Source: Bradyrhizobium sp. JYMT SZCCT0180 (GTDB lineage Bacteria > Pseudomonadota > Alphaproteobacteria > Rhizobiales > Xanthobacteraceae). Taken from it: a stretch of 64,000 nucleotides of DNA. Shown piece after piece: positions 36,426 through 45,080 of the stretch; the stretch's first letter is position 1, and each line of letters starts with the position of its first letter. The stretch is taken from contig NZ_JAFCLZ010000023.1 in assembly GCF_018130165.1 (NCBI RefSeq), positions 1 to 64,000 of the forward strand, read 5' to 3'. Both the position numbers and the translations under genes were made by a program. The notes below the pieces were generated by a model. The model made no database searches. It had not been told where the DNA came from and saw only the letters and a list, made by a program, of their open reading frames with translations.

Positions 36426-36568
36426 GAACTAAGCTCCGTTGGCGGTATGCGGAATACCTGATGCCAACTTGCAAGCTTGATGCCAGAATAGGCAGCACTG
36501 GCTTTTCTTCGTGCGGAACGGGAAGAAACCATATGTCACATGGCTATTTTGCGAAGAACTATCTCTTC

Positions 36569-36585
36569 TGGCACAGGCGTTGCAT
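36569..36585 (+). promoter_or_regulatory. Sigma-54 (RpoN) promoter upstream of the peptide/amidase operon
   Basis: TGGCAC-AGGCG-TTGCAT matches the -24/-12 consensus TGGCAC-N5-TTGCW exactly, with the invariant GG and GC 12 bases apart. Transcription would start near 36595, about 40 bases before the ATG at 36636. RpoN control usually signals nitrogen regulation through NtrC or another enhancer-binding protein. No clear NtrC palindrome was found in the 140 bp upstream. Confidence 0.75.
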
Positions 36586-36635
36586 AACTTTGCATAAGAA
36601 ATAGTCACCTGAAGTAGAGGAAGGGATTGCTGCAG

Positions 36636-38294
36636 ATGCGTAACGAGACATTCAAGAAAACCGCCACGGCGTGGATGCTGGCGACGGCGATAGTGGTCGG
36701 CCTGCCGCTGGCCGCCAGCGCTGAAACCGTGCTGCGCATTGGCATGACGGCTGCCGATATTCCGCGCACGCTGGGTCAGCCGGACCAGGGTTTTGAGGGC
36801 AATCGCTTCACCGGCCTCACGATGTATGACGCGCTGACCATGTGGGACCTGTCCTCGGCCAGCAAGGCGAGCGTGATGATCCCGGGGCTCTCGACCGAAT
36901 GGAAGGTCGATGAGGCCGACAAGAAGAAGTGGACCTTCAAGCTGCGTCCCGGCGTCACTTTCCACGACGGCTCGCCGTTCAATGCCGACGCCGTGGTCTG
37001 GAATGTCGAGAAGGTGCTGAAGCAGGATGCGCCGCAGTTCGACGCCAGCCAGGTCGGCGTGACAGCCTCGCGCATGCCGACGCTGGCCTCCGCGAAGAAA
37101 ATCGACGATCTGACGGTGGAATTGACCACCAAGGAGCCCGACAGCTTCCTGCCGATCAACCTGACCAATCTGTTCATGGCGAGCCCGACCAAGTGGCAGG
37201 CGTTTTACGACAAGGCTGAAGGCGCCGACGCCAAGGCCAAATCGCAGGCCGCCTGGGCGGCATTCGCCCGCGAGGCTTCGGGCACCGGCCCCTGGAAGAT
37301 GTCGAAGTTCACGCCGCGCGAGCGGCTCGAACTCGTGAAGAACGACGGCTATTGGGACAAGGCGCGCGTGCCCAAGGTCGACAAGATGGTGCTGCTGCCG
37401 ATGCCGGAAGCCAATGCCCGCACCGCGGCGTTGCTCTCCGGACAGGTCGACTGGGTCGAGGCCCCCGCGCCCGATGCGGTCAAGGAAATCAAGGCACGCG
37501 GCTTTGCGCTGCAGGCCAACGAATCGCCGCATGTCTGGCCGTGGCAGTTCTCCCGCATCGAGGGTTCGCCCTGGAACGACATCCGCGTTCGCAAGGCCGC
37601 CAATTTGTGCATCGATCGCGAAGGCCTCAAGGAGGGCCTGCTCGCCGGCCTGATGGTGCCGGCGACCGGCACGTTCGAGGCCGGTCATCCCTGGCGCGGC
37701 AAGCCGACCTTCGAGATCAAGTATGACCTGAAGGCGGCGCAAAAGCTGATGCAGGAGGCCGGTTACGGTCCGTCGAAGAAGCTGGCGGTCAAGACCCAGA
37801 CCTCGGCGTCCGGCTCCGGCCAGATGCAACCGCTGCCGATGAACGAATATCTGCAGCAGGCGCTGGCTGAATGCTACTTCGACGTCCAGCTCGACGTCAT
37901 CGAATGGAATACGCTGTTCACCAACTGGCGCCGCGGCGCCAAGGACGCGTCCGCCAACGGTGCCCACGCCACCAACGTGACCTATGCGGCGATGGATCCG
38001 TTCTTCGCGCTGGTGCGCTTCCTGCAGTCAGGCATGGCGCCGCCGGTCTCGAACAATTGGGGTTTCATCAACAATCCCAAGTTCGATGAGCTGGTGACCA
38101 AGGCACGCCAGACCTTCGACCCTGCCGCGCGCGATGCGGCGCTGGCCGAACTGCACGCCGCCTCGGTCGACGATGCCGCCTTCCTCTATGTCGCCCATGA
38201 CGTGTCTCCGCGCGCCATGAGCCCGAAGGTGAAGGGTTTTGTGCAGCCGAAGAGCTGGTTCGTCGACTTCTCGCCGGTGACGATCGCGCCGTAA
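36636..38294 (+). CDS. Peptide-type ABC substrate-binding protein (SBP family 5), operon head
   Basis: The ATG at 36636, ten bases after AGAGGAAGGG, gives 552 residues; the TTG at 36627 is too close to that site. A signal peptide ends near LAASAET. The family motif WTFKLRPGVTFHDGSPF lies near residue 105 and DIRVRKAANLCIDREG near 315. It is clearly related to the divergent binding protein at 34818. Permease and ATPase genes and an amidase follow, so it should capture the substrate for that system. The intergenic hairpin repeat downstream may favour its expression over the permeases. Confidence 0.93.
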   Translation: MRNETFKKTATAWMLATAIVVGLPLAASAETVLRIGMTAADIPRTLGQPDQGFEGNRFTGLTMYDALTMWDLSSASKASVMIPGLSTEWKVDEADKKKWTFKLRPGVTFHDGSPFNADAVVWNVEKVLKQDAPQFDASQVGVTASRMPTLASAKKIDDLTVELTTKEPDSFLPINLTNLFMASPTKWQAFYDKAEGADAKAKSQAAWAAFAREASGTGPWKMSKFTPRERLELVKNDGYWDKARVPKVDKMVLLPMPEANARTAALLSGQVDWVEAPAPDAVKEIKARGFALQANESPHVWPWQFSRIEGSPWNDIRVRKAANLCIDREGLKEGLLAGLMVPATGTFEAGHPWRGKPTFEIKYDLKAAQKLMQEAGYGPSKKLAVKTQTSASGSGQMQPLPMNEYLQQALAECYFDVQLDVIEWNTLFTNWRRGAKDASANGAHATNVTYAAMDPFFALVRFLQSGMAPPVSNNWGFINNPKFDELVTKARQTFDPAARDAALAELHAASVDDAAFLYVAHDVSPRAMSPKVKGFVQPKSWFVDFSPVTIAP

Positions 38295-38318
38295 GGCGCA
38301 GCCGCCGCTCGCTCGCTT

Positions 38319-38466
38319 CCCCTCTCCCCTTGTGGGAGAGGGTGGATCGAATGGGCGAAGCTCATTCGAGACGGGTGAGGGGTCTGTCTCCGCGGATGCA
38401 GACCCCTCATCCGCCTTCGATGCTCTGCATCGAAGGCACCTTCTCCCACAAGGGGAGAAGGGAAGA
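38319..38466. repeat. REP-like hairpin repeat inside the ABC operon
   Basis: The left end CCCTCTCCCCTTGTGGGAGAGGG and right end TTCTCCCACAAGGGGAGAAGGG are inverted copies (each shown whole but under 24 bases, core CTCCCCTTGTGGGAG). Inner arms around ACCCCTCA/TGAGGGGT and ATTCGA/TTCGATG pair as well. The whole 148 bp could fold into one long structure. It lies between the binding-protein and permease genes of one operon. Confidence 0.75.
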
Positions 38467-38480
38467 AGAAGGTAATCTCT

Positions 38481-39434
38481 GTGCTCGTCTATATCGCCCG
38501 CCGTATCGTCTATGTGATCCCGATCGTGGCCAGCGTGGCGCTGGTGTGCTTCCTCTTGGTCCACATCACGCCGGGCGATCCCCTGGTGGCGGTGCTGCCG
38601 GCGGACGCCAGCCAGGAACTCGCGGCGCAATTGCGCACCGCCTATGGCTTCGACCGCCCGCTGCCGGTCCAGTTCGGGCTCTGGCTGTGGCGCGCGCTGC
38701 ATGGTGATCTCGGCAATTCGATTGCGACGGGCCGTCCGGTGCTGTCAGAGGTGCTGCGCGCGGTCGGCAACACCGTGACGCTGGCGATTGCCGCCGCGTC
38801 GATCGGCTTTACCCTGGGTTTGTTTTTCGGCCTGATCGCCGGCTATTTCCGCGACACCTGGATCGACAAGGTCGCGACCTCGATCGCGATCGCCGGCGTC
38901 TCCGTGCCGCATTACTGGCTCGGGATGGTGCTGGTCATCATTTTCTCGGTGCAGCTCAACTGGCTGCCTGCGGTCGGCGCCGGTCCCGGCGGCTCCGGCG
39001 CCTGGGGCTGGGATTGGGAGCACATGAAATACCTGATCCTGCCCGCGATCACGACCTCCGTCATTCCAATGGGCATCGTCACCCGCACGGTGCGGGCCTT
39101 GACCGGCGACATATTGAGCCAGGACTTCGTCGAGGCGCTGCGCGCAAAAGGCCTGCGCGAGACCGACGTGTTCCGCCATGTCATCAAGAACGCCGCGCCG
39201 ACCGCGCTCGCGGTGATGGGCCTTCAGCTCGGCTATATGCTCGGCGGCTCGATCCTGATCGAAACCGTGTTTTCGTGGCCGGGCTCGGGACTGCTGCTGA
39301 ACTCGGCGATCTTCCAGCGCGATTTGCCGCTGCTGCAAGGGACGATCCTGGTGCTGGCGTTGTTCTTCGTGGCCCTCAACCTCCTGGTCGATATCGCGCA
39401 AGCGTCGATCGATCCGCGCATCAAGCGGAGCTAG
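38481..39434 (+). CDS. Peptide-type ABC permease, DppB family
   Basis: This 317-residue inner-membrane protein starts at GTG and has six predicted spans. The early HITPGDPLVAVLP motif and the late VLGR-type coupling sequence, here ALRAKGLRETDVFRHVIKNA near residue 215, are DppB landmarks. It pairs with the DppC-type permease, whose start follows one base after its stop. Confidence 0.94.
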   Translation: MLVYIARRIVYVIPIVASVALVCFLLVHITPGDPLVAVLPADASQELAAQLRTAYGFDRPLPVQFGLWLWRALHGDLGNSIATGRPVLSEVLRAVGNTVTLAIAAASIGFTLGLFFGLIAGYFRDTWIDKVATSIAIAGVSVPHYWLGMVLVIIFSVQLNWLPAVGAGPGGSGAWGWDWEHMKYLILPAITTSVIPMGIVTRTVRALTGDILSQDFVEALRAKGLRETDVFRHVIKNAAPTALAVMGLQLGYMLGGSILIETVFSWPGSGLLLNSAIFQRDLPLLQGTILVLALFFVALNLLVDIAQASIDPRIKRS

Positions 39435-39435
39435 C

Positions 39436-40323
39436 ATGAGCGCGATCACAGATACCGCCCTGCAGGCGGCACCGGCCACCCAGGCGCGGGGCTATTGGGC
39501 CACCGTCGGCCGCCGCATCCGGCGCGACAAGGTCAGCATGGTCTGCGCCTTCATTCTGGTGCTGATCTTCCTGTCCGCGCTGCTGGCGCCATGGCTGGGC
39601 CTCGCCGATCCCTATCAGGGCTCGATGATCCGCCGGCTTCGTCATATCGGCACGCCGAACTATCCGCTCGGCACCGATGAGCTCGGCCGCGACATGCTGG
39701 CACGGCTGGTCTATGGCGGCCGACTGTCGCTGCTCATCGGCATTCTGCCCGTGATCCTCGCCTTCATGATTGGCACATCGCTTGGCCTTGTCGCCGGCTA
39801 TGTCGGCGGCAAGCTCAACACTGCGATCATGCGCACCATCGACGTGTTCTACGCATTTCCCTCGGTGCTGCTGGCGATCGCGATTTCGGGCGCGCTCGGG
39901 GCGGGTATCGTCAACTCCATCGTCTCGCTGACCATCGTGTTCGTGCCGCAGATCACCCGCGTCGCCGAGAGCGTCACGACCGGCGTGCGCAACATGGATT
40001 TTGTCGAGGCCGCGCGTGCCTCCGGCGCCGGGCCCTTCACCATCATGCGCGTGCACATGCTCGGCAACGTGCTGGGCCCGATCTTCGTCTACGCCACCGG
40101 CCTGATCTCGGTGTCGATGATCCTCGCCGCCGGCCTGTCGTTCCTCGGTCTGGGTACAAAGCCGCCGGAGCCGGAATGGGGGTTGATGCTCAACACCCTG
40201 CGCACCGCGATCTATGTCAATCCGTGGGTCGCGGCGTTGCCCGGCGCCATGATCTTTGCGGTGTCGATCTGTTTCAATTTGCTCAGCGACGGCATGCGCA
40301 GCGCCATGGACATCAGGAACTGA
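39436..40323 (+). CDS. Peptide-type ABC permease, DppC family
   Basis: This 295-residue membrane protein has the N-terminal RRIRRDKVSMVCAFILVL segment and the LGTDELGRDMLARLVYGGR motif near residue 80. The coupling motif EAARASGAGPFTIMRVHMLGN near 195 is split by no insertion. It completes the transmembrane channel with the DppB-type subunit. The DppF-type ATPase starts four bases after its stop. Confidence 0.94.
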   Translation: MSAITDTALQAAPATQARGYWATVGRRIRRDKVSMVCAFILVLIFLSALLAPWLGLADPYQGSMIRRLRHIGTPNYPLGTDELGRDMLARLVYGGRLSLLIGILPVILAFMIGTSLGLVAGYVGGKLNTAIMRTIDVFYAFPSVLLAIAISGALGAGIVNSIVSLTIVFVPQITRVAESVTTGVRNMDFVEAARASGAGPFTIMRVHMLGNVLGPIFVYATGLISVSMILAAGLSFLGLGTKPPEPEWGLMLNTLRTAIYVNPWVAALPGAMIFAVSICFNLLSDGMRSAMDIRN

Positions 40324-40327
40324 CGCG

Positions 40328-41401
40328 ATGACCGAAACCAGCCCATCGGTAGAACCGCTGGAAAAGATCGAGGATGTCGGCGGCGCCGCGCAGCCGCTGC
40401 TGCAGGTCAATGGCCTGACCAAGCATTTCCCGGTGCGCGGCGATCTGTTCAGCGCGCGCAAGACGGTCCGGGCCGTCGACGACGTCTCGTTTTCGATCGC
40501 CAAGGGTGAAACCGTCGGGATCGTCGGCGAATCCGGCTGCGGCAAGTCGACCACCGCGCGGCTTCTGATGCACCTGATGAAATCCGACGCCGGCGACATC
40601 ATCTATGACGGCATGCAGGTCGGCCGCGCATTGTCGCTGCGCGATTTGCGCCGCGGCATGCAGATGGTGTTTCAGGACAGCTACGCCTCGCTCAACCCGC
40701 GCCTCACCATCGAGGATTCGATCGCGTTCGGCCCCAAGGTGCACGGCATGGCGGATGCCGCCGCGCGCACGCTGGCGCGCGAACTATTGGGCAAGGTGGG
40801 CTTGCGGCCCGAGACTTTTGCAAATCGCTATCCGCACGAGATTTCCGGCGGCCAGCGCCAGCGCGTCAACATCGCGCGTGCGCTGGCGCTGTCGCCGCGA
40901 CTGGTGATTTTGGACGAAGCCGTGTCGGCGCTCGACAAGTCGGTCGAAGCCCAGGTGCTCAACCTGCTGGCCGACCTCAAGCGCGAGTTCGGCCTCACCT
41001 ACCTCTTCATCAGCCACGATCTCAACGTGGTGCGCTACATCAGTGATCGCGTGCTGGTGATGTATCTCGGCGAGGTCGTCGAGCTCGGCCCCGTCGACAA
41101 GGTCTGGGATGAACCGGCGCATCCCTACACGCAGGCGCTGCTGGCGGCGATGCCTTCGGCGGATCCTGATAACCGCACCCAGACGCCGCCGATCTCGGGC
41201 GATCCGCCCAATCCGATCGATCCGCCGCCCGGCTGCCGGTTTCACACCCGTTGTCCATATGCGGAGCCGCTCTGCGCAAATGCGACGCCAAAACTCAGCG
41301 ACCTCGATACAATGGGGCACCAGGCGGCGTGTTACATGGCCATTCCGGGATCAGGACACAGCCGCGCACCGGCCAAAGAAACGACCAAGAAAAACGCATA
41401 A
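40328..41401 (+). CDS. Peptide-type ABC ATPase, DppF family
   Basis: The ATG at 40328, just after the DppC stop, gives 357 residues; the longer upstream frame overlaps dppC out of frame. Walker A GESGCGKST lies near residue 65, signature ISGGQRQRVNIARAL near 178 and Walker B LVILDEAVSALD near 200. The C-terminal oligopeptide-transporter Cys motif region (CRFHTRCPYAEPLC) is present. It is separated from its DppD partner by two enzyme genes, an unusual gene order. Confidence 0.93.
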   Translation: MTETSPSVEPLEKIEDVGGAAQPLLQVNGLTKHFPVRGDLFSARKTVRAVDDVSFSIAKGETVGIVGESGCGKSTTARLLMHLMKSDAGDIIYDGMQVGRALSLRDLRRGMQMVFQDSYASLNPRLTIEDSIAFGPKVHGMADAAARTLARELLGKVGLRPETFANRYPHEISGGQRQRVNIARALALSPRLVILDEAVSALDKSVEAQVLNLLADLKREFGLTYLFISHDLNVVRYISDRVLVMYLGEVVELGPVDKVWDEPAHPYTQALLAAMPSADPDNRTQTPPISGDPPNPIDPPPGCRFHTRCPYAEPLCANATPKLSDLDTMGHQAACYMAIPGSGHSRAPAKETTKKNA

Positions 41402-41417
41402 GGGAGCAAATCCGCAA

Positions 41418-41615
41418 ATGACAAAACCCAGTCCAAAAGAGGTCAAGGTCATGACCGATGTCGCGGGCGTGCCGGCGAGTGCCGACGTCGCCGAGCGGAT
41501 CGCCAATTCCATCGGGCCGGCGTTCGAAGGCTTTGCGCCGGTCGCCGGCACCCTGCCGTTCGATCTGGAGCCCGCGAGCTTTCTTCTGGCGCAGAACGTG
41601 AAGGTGTCGAAATGA
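41418..41615 (+). CDS. Small AtzG/GatC-like amidase partner (tentative)
   Basis: This 65-residue protein starts MTKPSPKEVK and ends LPFDLEPASFLLAQNVKVSK (20 residues). Its stop overlaps the amidase ATG by four bases, so the two are translationally coupled. AtzG-like subunits are small, helical, GatC-related partners of AtzE-type amidases and end in a conserved Leu/Phe-x-x-E-P-A-x-x-F region, which is recognisable here. The assignment to this group is inference from size, position and this ending. A ribosome binding site AGGGAGCAAA precedes the ATG. Confidence 0.65.
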   Translation: MTKPSPKEVKVMTDVAGVPASADVAERIANSIGPAFEGFAPVAGTLPFDLEPASFLLAQNVKVSK

Positions 41616-43024
41616 GCACCGAACCGGCCCTGATGTCGCTGGTGTCGGTCGCCAAGGCGATCGCCACCAAAGACGTTTCGTCGCGCGAGGTGACAAAATC
41701 CTGTCTCGACCGCATCGCGCAATGGCAGCCACGGCTCAACGCCTTCATGGCGATCGAGGCGGAGGAGGCGCTGGCGGCAGCCGACGCCGCCGATGCCGCG
41801 CTTGCCAAAGGCAATGCGCACGGCGTGCTGCATGGCGTGCCGCTGGCGCACAAGGACATGTATTACGAGGCCGGCAAGGTGGTCACCTGCGGCTCGAAGA
41901 TTCGCCGCGACTTCGTCGCCACCACGAATTCGACCGCGCTGCAGCGCCTGAAGGATGCCGGTACCGTCAGGCTCGGCTCGCTGCAGATGGTCGAGTTCGC
42001 CTACGGGCCGACCGGCCACAACCCGCATTACGGCGCGGTGCGCAATCCCTGGAATGTCGATCACATCACGGGCGGCTCGTCGTCAGGCTCGGGCTCGGCG
42101 GTCGCCGCACGGCTGACCTTTGCGGCGCTGGGATCGGACACCGGCGGCTCGATCCGGATGCCCGCGCATTTCTGCGGCGTCACCGGGTTGAAGACGACGG
42201 TCGGTCGCGTCAGCCGTGCCGGGGCGATGCCGCTGTCGCAATCGCTCGATACCGTCGGCCCGCTGGCGCAGAGCGCGGAAGATTGCGCGCTGCTGCTCGG
42301 ATTGATGGCGGGCGCCGATCCCGATGATCTCACCGCTTCCACGCTGCCGGTGCCGGACTATATGGCGGCCACCAAGGGCTCGCTCAAAGGCCTCAGGATC
42401 GGCGTGCCGACCGCGTTCTATGTCGACGACCTCGATGCCGAAGTGGCGCGCGTGCTCGATGAGACGATCGCGACGTTGAAGAAAGAGGGCGCCGAGATCG
42501 TCTCGGTCGAATTGCCCGACCAGCGCCAGCTCACAGCCGCCTGCCAATTGGTGCTCGCAACCGAAGCCGCCGCGTTCCACAAAAGGTGGATGATCGAGCG
42601 GCCGCAGGATTACGGCGCCCAGGTCCTGATGCGGCTGCAGAACGGCCTTGCGATCCCGGCGGTGTCGTATCTGGAAGCGATGCGCTGGCGCGGCCCGGCG
42701 CTGGCGGCGTATCTCGCGGCGGTCACCGGCACCGATGCGGTGATTGCGCCGGTCGCGCCGATGCCGGCGGCGACCATCGCCGAGAGCGATGTCGGCAACA
42801 GCCGCGACGCCGAGGCCGTGATCCAGCGGATCACGAAATTTACCCGCCCGGTCAACTACCTCGGCCTGCCCTCGCTTTCGATTCCCTCGGGCTTCACCAA
42901 GAGCGGTTTGCCGGTCGGCCTGCAATTGATCGGCCGCTCCTTCGACGAGGCCATGCTGCTGCGGATCGGCGCGGCGTTCCAGCGCGCCACGGACTATCAT
43001 AAACAGGTACCCAAACCGGCATGA
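41612..43024 (+). CDS. Amidase-signature-family amidohydrolase (AtzE/GatA-like)
   Basis: This 470-residue enzyme has the Ser-cisSer-Lys triad of amidase-signature hydrolases: Lys81 in PLAHKDMY, the GGSSSGSGSA loop near residue 154, and the nucleophile Ser180 in DTGGSIRMP. It hydrolyses an amide or related C-N bond, releasing ammonia or an amine, in the cytoplasm. Location inside an importer operon with a sigma-54 promoter suggests it acts on the imported compound to supply nitrogen. Its ATG overlaps the stop of the small AtzG-like gene, and its stop overlaps the start of the DppD-type ATPase. No gatB is nearby, so a role in tRNA amidation is unlikely. Confidence 0.93.
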   Translation: MSTEPALMSLVSVAKAIATKDVSSREVTKSCLDRIAQWQPRLNAFMAIEAEEALAAADAADAALAKGNAHGVLHGVPLAHKDMYYEAGKVVTCGSKIRRDFVATTNSTALQRLKDAGTVRLGSLQMVEFAYGPTGHNPHYGAVRNPWNVDHITGGSSSGSGSAVAARLTFAALGSDTGGSIRMPAHFCGVTGLKTTVGRVSRAGAMPLSQSLDTVGPLAQSAEDCALLLGLMAGADPDDLTASTLPVPDYMAATKGSLKGLRIGVPTAFYVDDLDAEVARVLDETIATLKKEGAEIVSVELPDQRQLTAACQLVLATEAAAFHKRWMIERPQDYGAQVLMRLQNGLAIPAVSYLEAMRWRGPALAAYLAAVTGTDAVIAPVAPMPAATIAESDVGNSRDAEAVIQRITKFTRPVNYLGLPSLSIPSGFTKSGLPVGLQLIGRSFDEAMLLRIGAAFQRATDYHKQVPKPA

Positions 43025-44001
43025 CCAACCTCGTCGAAATCCGTGATCTCAGCATTCGTTTCACCGGCGAGCGCACCGTGCACGCCGTCAACGACATCTC
43101 GCTCTCGCTCGGCGAGGGCGAGGTGCTCGGCCTGCTCGGTGAATCCGGCTCGGGCAAGAGCGTGACGTTGCGGGCGCTGATGCGGCTGTTGCCGAAGAAG
43201 CGAACGCAGATTTCGGGCAGCGTGAATGTTCTCGGCCGCGACGTGCTGGCGCTTGATGACGAGGAATTGTCGAAGTTTCGCGGCCAGACCGTGTCGATGA
43301 TCTTCCAGGAGCCGGCGCTGGCGCTTGACCCGGTCTACACCATCGGCCGGCAGATTTCCGAATCCGTGATGCGCCATGAGGGCAAGAGCGAGAAGGAGGG
43401 CACAGCGCGGGCGCTGGAAATGCTCGAAGTCGTCCGCATTCCCTCCGCCAAGCGCCGCCTCGATGCCTATCCGCACGAAATGAGCGGCGGCATGCGGCAG
43501 CGCGCGATGATCGCGCTGGCACTGGCCTGCAAACCGAAGATCCTGCTCGCCGACGAGCCGACCACGGCGCTCGACGCCACCGTGCAGATCCAGATCCTGC
43601 TGCTGCTGCGCGAGTTGCAGCGCGAGTTCGGCATGTCGGTGATTTTCGTGACCCACGACATCGGCGTGGCCATCGAGATCTGCGACCGCGTTGCTGTGAT
43701 GTATGCCGGCCAGATCGTCGAGCAGGGCAAGCTGCGCGACATCGTGCGGACGCCGATGCATCCCTATGCGCGCGGGCTCCTGGCATCGACCACCCACGGC
43801 GCCAAGCGCGGCCAGCGGCTGGAGACCATCCCGGGCACGCCGCCATCGCTCGACAAGGCGCCGGTGAACTGCTCGTTCGCACCGCGCTGCAGTGTGGCAC
43901 AGCCGCGCTGTACCGAGCAATTGCCGCCGAATGTGCAGGTCGCGCCGGATCGAATCGCACGCTGCGTCCTGGCCGAACAGGCCGCAGCCGCCGCGAGCTG
44001 A
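43021..44001 (+). CDS. Peptide-type ABC ATPase, DppD family
   Basis: This 326-residue ATPase has Walker A GESGSGKSV near residue 40, signature MSGGMRQRAMIALAL near 156 and Walker B ILLADEPTTALD near 175. A C-terminal Cys-containing segment (CSFAPRCSVAQPRC) is as expected of oligopeptide transporter ATPases. Its ATG overlaps the amidase stop, tying enzyme and transporter expression together. It is the last gene of the operon; a palindromic repeat follows 21 bp downstream. Confidence 0.94.
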   Translation: MTNLVEIRDLSIRFTGERTVHAVNDISLSLGEGEVLGLLGESGSGKSVTLRALMRLLPKKRTQISGSVNVLGRDVLALDDEELSKFRGQTVSMIFQEPALALDPVYTIGRQISESVMRHEGKSEKEGTARALEMLEVVRIPSAKRRLDAYPHEMSGGMRQRAMIALALACKPKILLADEPTTALDATVQIQILLLLRELQREFGMSVIFVTHDIGVAIEICDRVAVMYAGQIVEQGKLRDIVRTPMHPYARGLLASTTHGAKRGQRLETIPGTPPSLDKAPVNCSFAPRCSVAQPRCTEQLPPNVQVAPDRIARCVLAEQAAAAAS

Positions 44002-44022
44002 GAAGCTCCAGCATATGAAGCG

Positions 44023-44114
44023 TCGTCATGGCCGGGCTTGTCCCGGCCATCCACGTCTTCGCTTCATTTGCGAAAGGAAGACGTGGATGCCCGGCACAAG
44101 GCCGGGCATGACGA
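44023..44114. repeat. Palindromic repeat with TCGTCATG ends
   Basis: TCGTCATGGCCGGGC at the left mirrors GCCGGGCATGACGA at the right. Inner arms CATCCACGTCTTC and GAAGACGTGGATG also pair, so the 92 bp fold into a near-complete hairpin. It belongs to the same family as 23316-23441 and lies between convergent genes. Confidence 0.8.
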
Positions 44115-44121
44115 AAACGCG

Positions 44122-44361
44122 CTATCCACCCAACCCCGGATCTGCCCATTGTTCGATCTGCGCGGGCCCCACGACCTGCTTGGGCTGGTGTGGATTGAGC
44201 GTGCCTGCGCTCGCAGACCAGCCCTTCGCCAGAATCTGCATCGCGAACAGCTTGGCGTCGACTTCCGATTTAAATTTGCGGGTCGAACGGACCATGCTCG
44301 TCGCACTCTCGTCGGTCCGGTCCGGCCCAAAAGTTACATACCAAATATCAGGTTGCGTCAT
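44122..44361 (-). CDS. Small conserved-looking hypothetical protein
   Basis: This 79-residue protein reads as a compact, soluble domain with balanced composition (MTQPDIWYVTFGPD, KFKSEVDAKLFAMQILAKG, SAGTLNPHQPKQ). It has protein-like character, unlike the surrounding shadow frames. The residue pattern resembles small hypothetical proteins common in Bradyrhizobium (recollection, not searched). It has only a weak ribosome binding site. No function is proposed. Confidence 0.65.
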   Translation of the reverse strand: MTQPDIWYVTFGPDRTDESATSMVRSTRKFKSEVDAKLFAMQILAKGWSASAGTLNPHQPKQVVGPAQIEQWADPGLGG

Positions 44362-44498
44362 TGCCGGATAACGCGGATTGCGATCGAAAGTTTCACCGCC
44401 GGCGGCGTGCCGGGCAGATTCAGGTCGTCACATCAGGCAATTGCCGGTAGTCTAAAACCGCGGCGTCGGATCACGCGCGCGAAGCGGGGAATTTTCAG

Positions 44499-44762
44499 GT
44501 GCACATTTCCAACCAGGGCATTTTGGTCATCCTGTTTATCGGGCTCGTCGCCGGCTGGCTGGCCGGCAAGATCGTGCGCGGCACCGGTTTTGGGCTGATC
44601 GGCGACATTCTCGTCGGCATCGCCGGCGCGCTGGTTGCAAACCTTCTGTTGCCCAAGCTCGGCATTCACATCGGCACCGGCGTGATCAGGGAGATCATCA
44701 ATGCGGTAATCGGCGCCGTGATATTGCTGCTGGTAGTGCGGGCGGTGCGCGGCCGAAGGTAG
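44499..44762 (+). CDS. GlsB/YeaQ/YmgE-family membrane protein
   Basis: This 87-residue protein starts at GTG and has three hydrophobic segments. The family motif GLVAGWLAGKIVRGTGFGL begins near residue 15, followed by GDILVGIAGALVANLLL. These small inner-membrane proteins are often stress-induced; the older name is transglycosylase-associated protein, but enzymatic function is not shown. It stands alone between a minus-strand hypothetical gene and the type I secretion genes. Confidence 0.92.
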   Translation: MHISNQGILVILFIGLVAGWLAGKIVRGTGFGLIGDILVGIAGALVANLLLPKLGIHIGTGVIREIINAVIGAVILLLVVRAVRGRR

Positions 44763-45080
44763 CGGTCGAAGCGCTCGTGTGGCTCGAGGCCTTCGGTATC
44801 AAAGCTCCGCCGATACCTGCCGGTGCAGGCCGGGGGCGGGGCAGCTGCCACGATCCGCAGGACCGCGCCCGGTTATCAGCAGGTCCGGGCGGAGCGGCGA
44901 AAAACCCACCCCGGAGCTGTTTGCCCCGTCATTCGGCTGATTTCCCGGTGTTTCGCCCAGACGTTCGGCCGCCTGCGGGGCATGAAACGCATTCAGGTTA
45001 ACGTGACTTAAATAGACGCTGGCCACAAACATCGGTAGAACCAGCCTGTTAGCTAATCCCTTTTGAAGAGACAAGAATTG

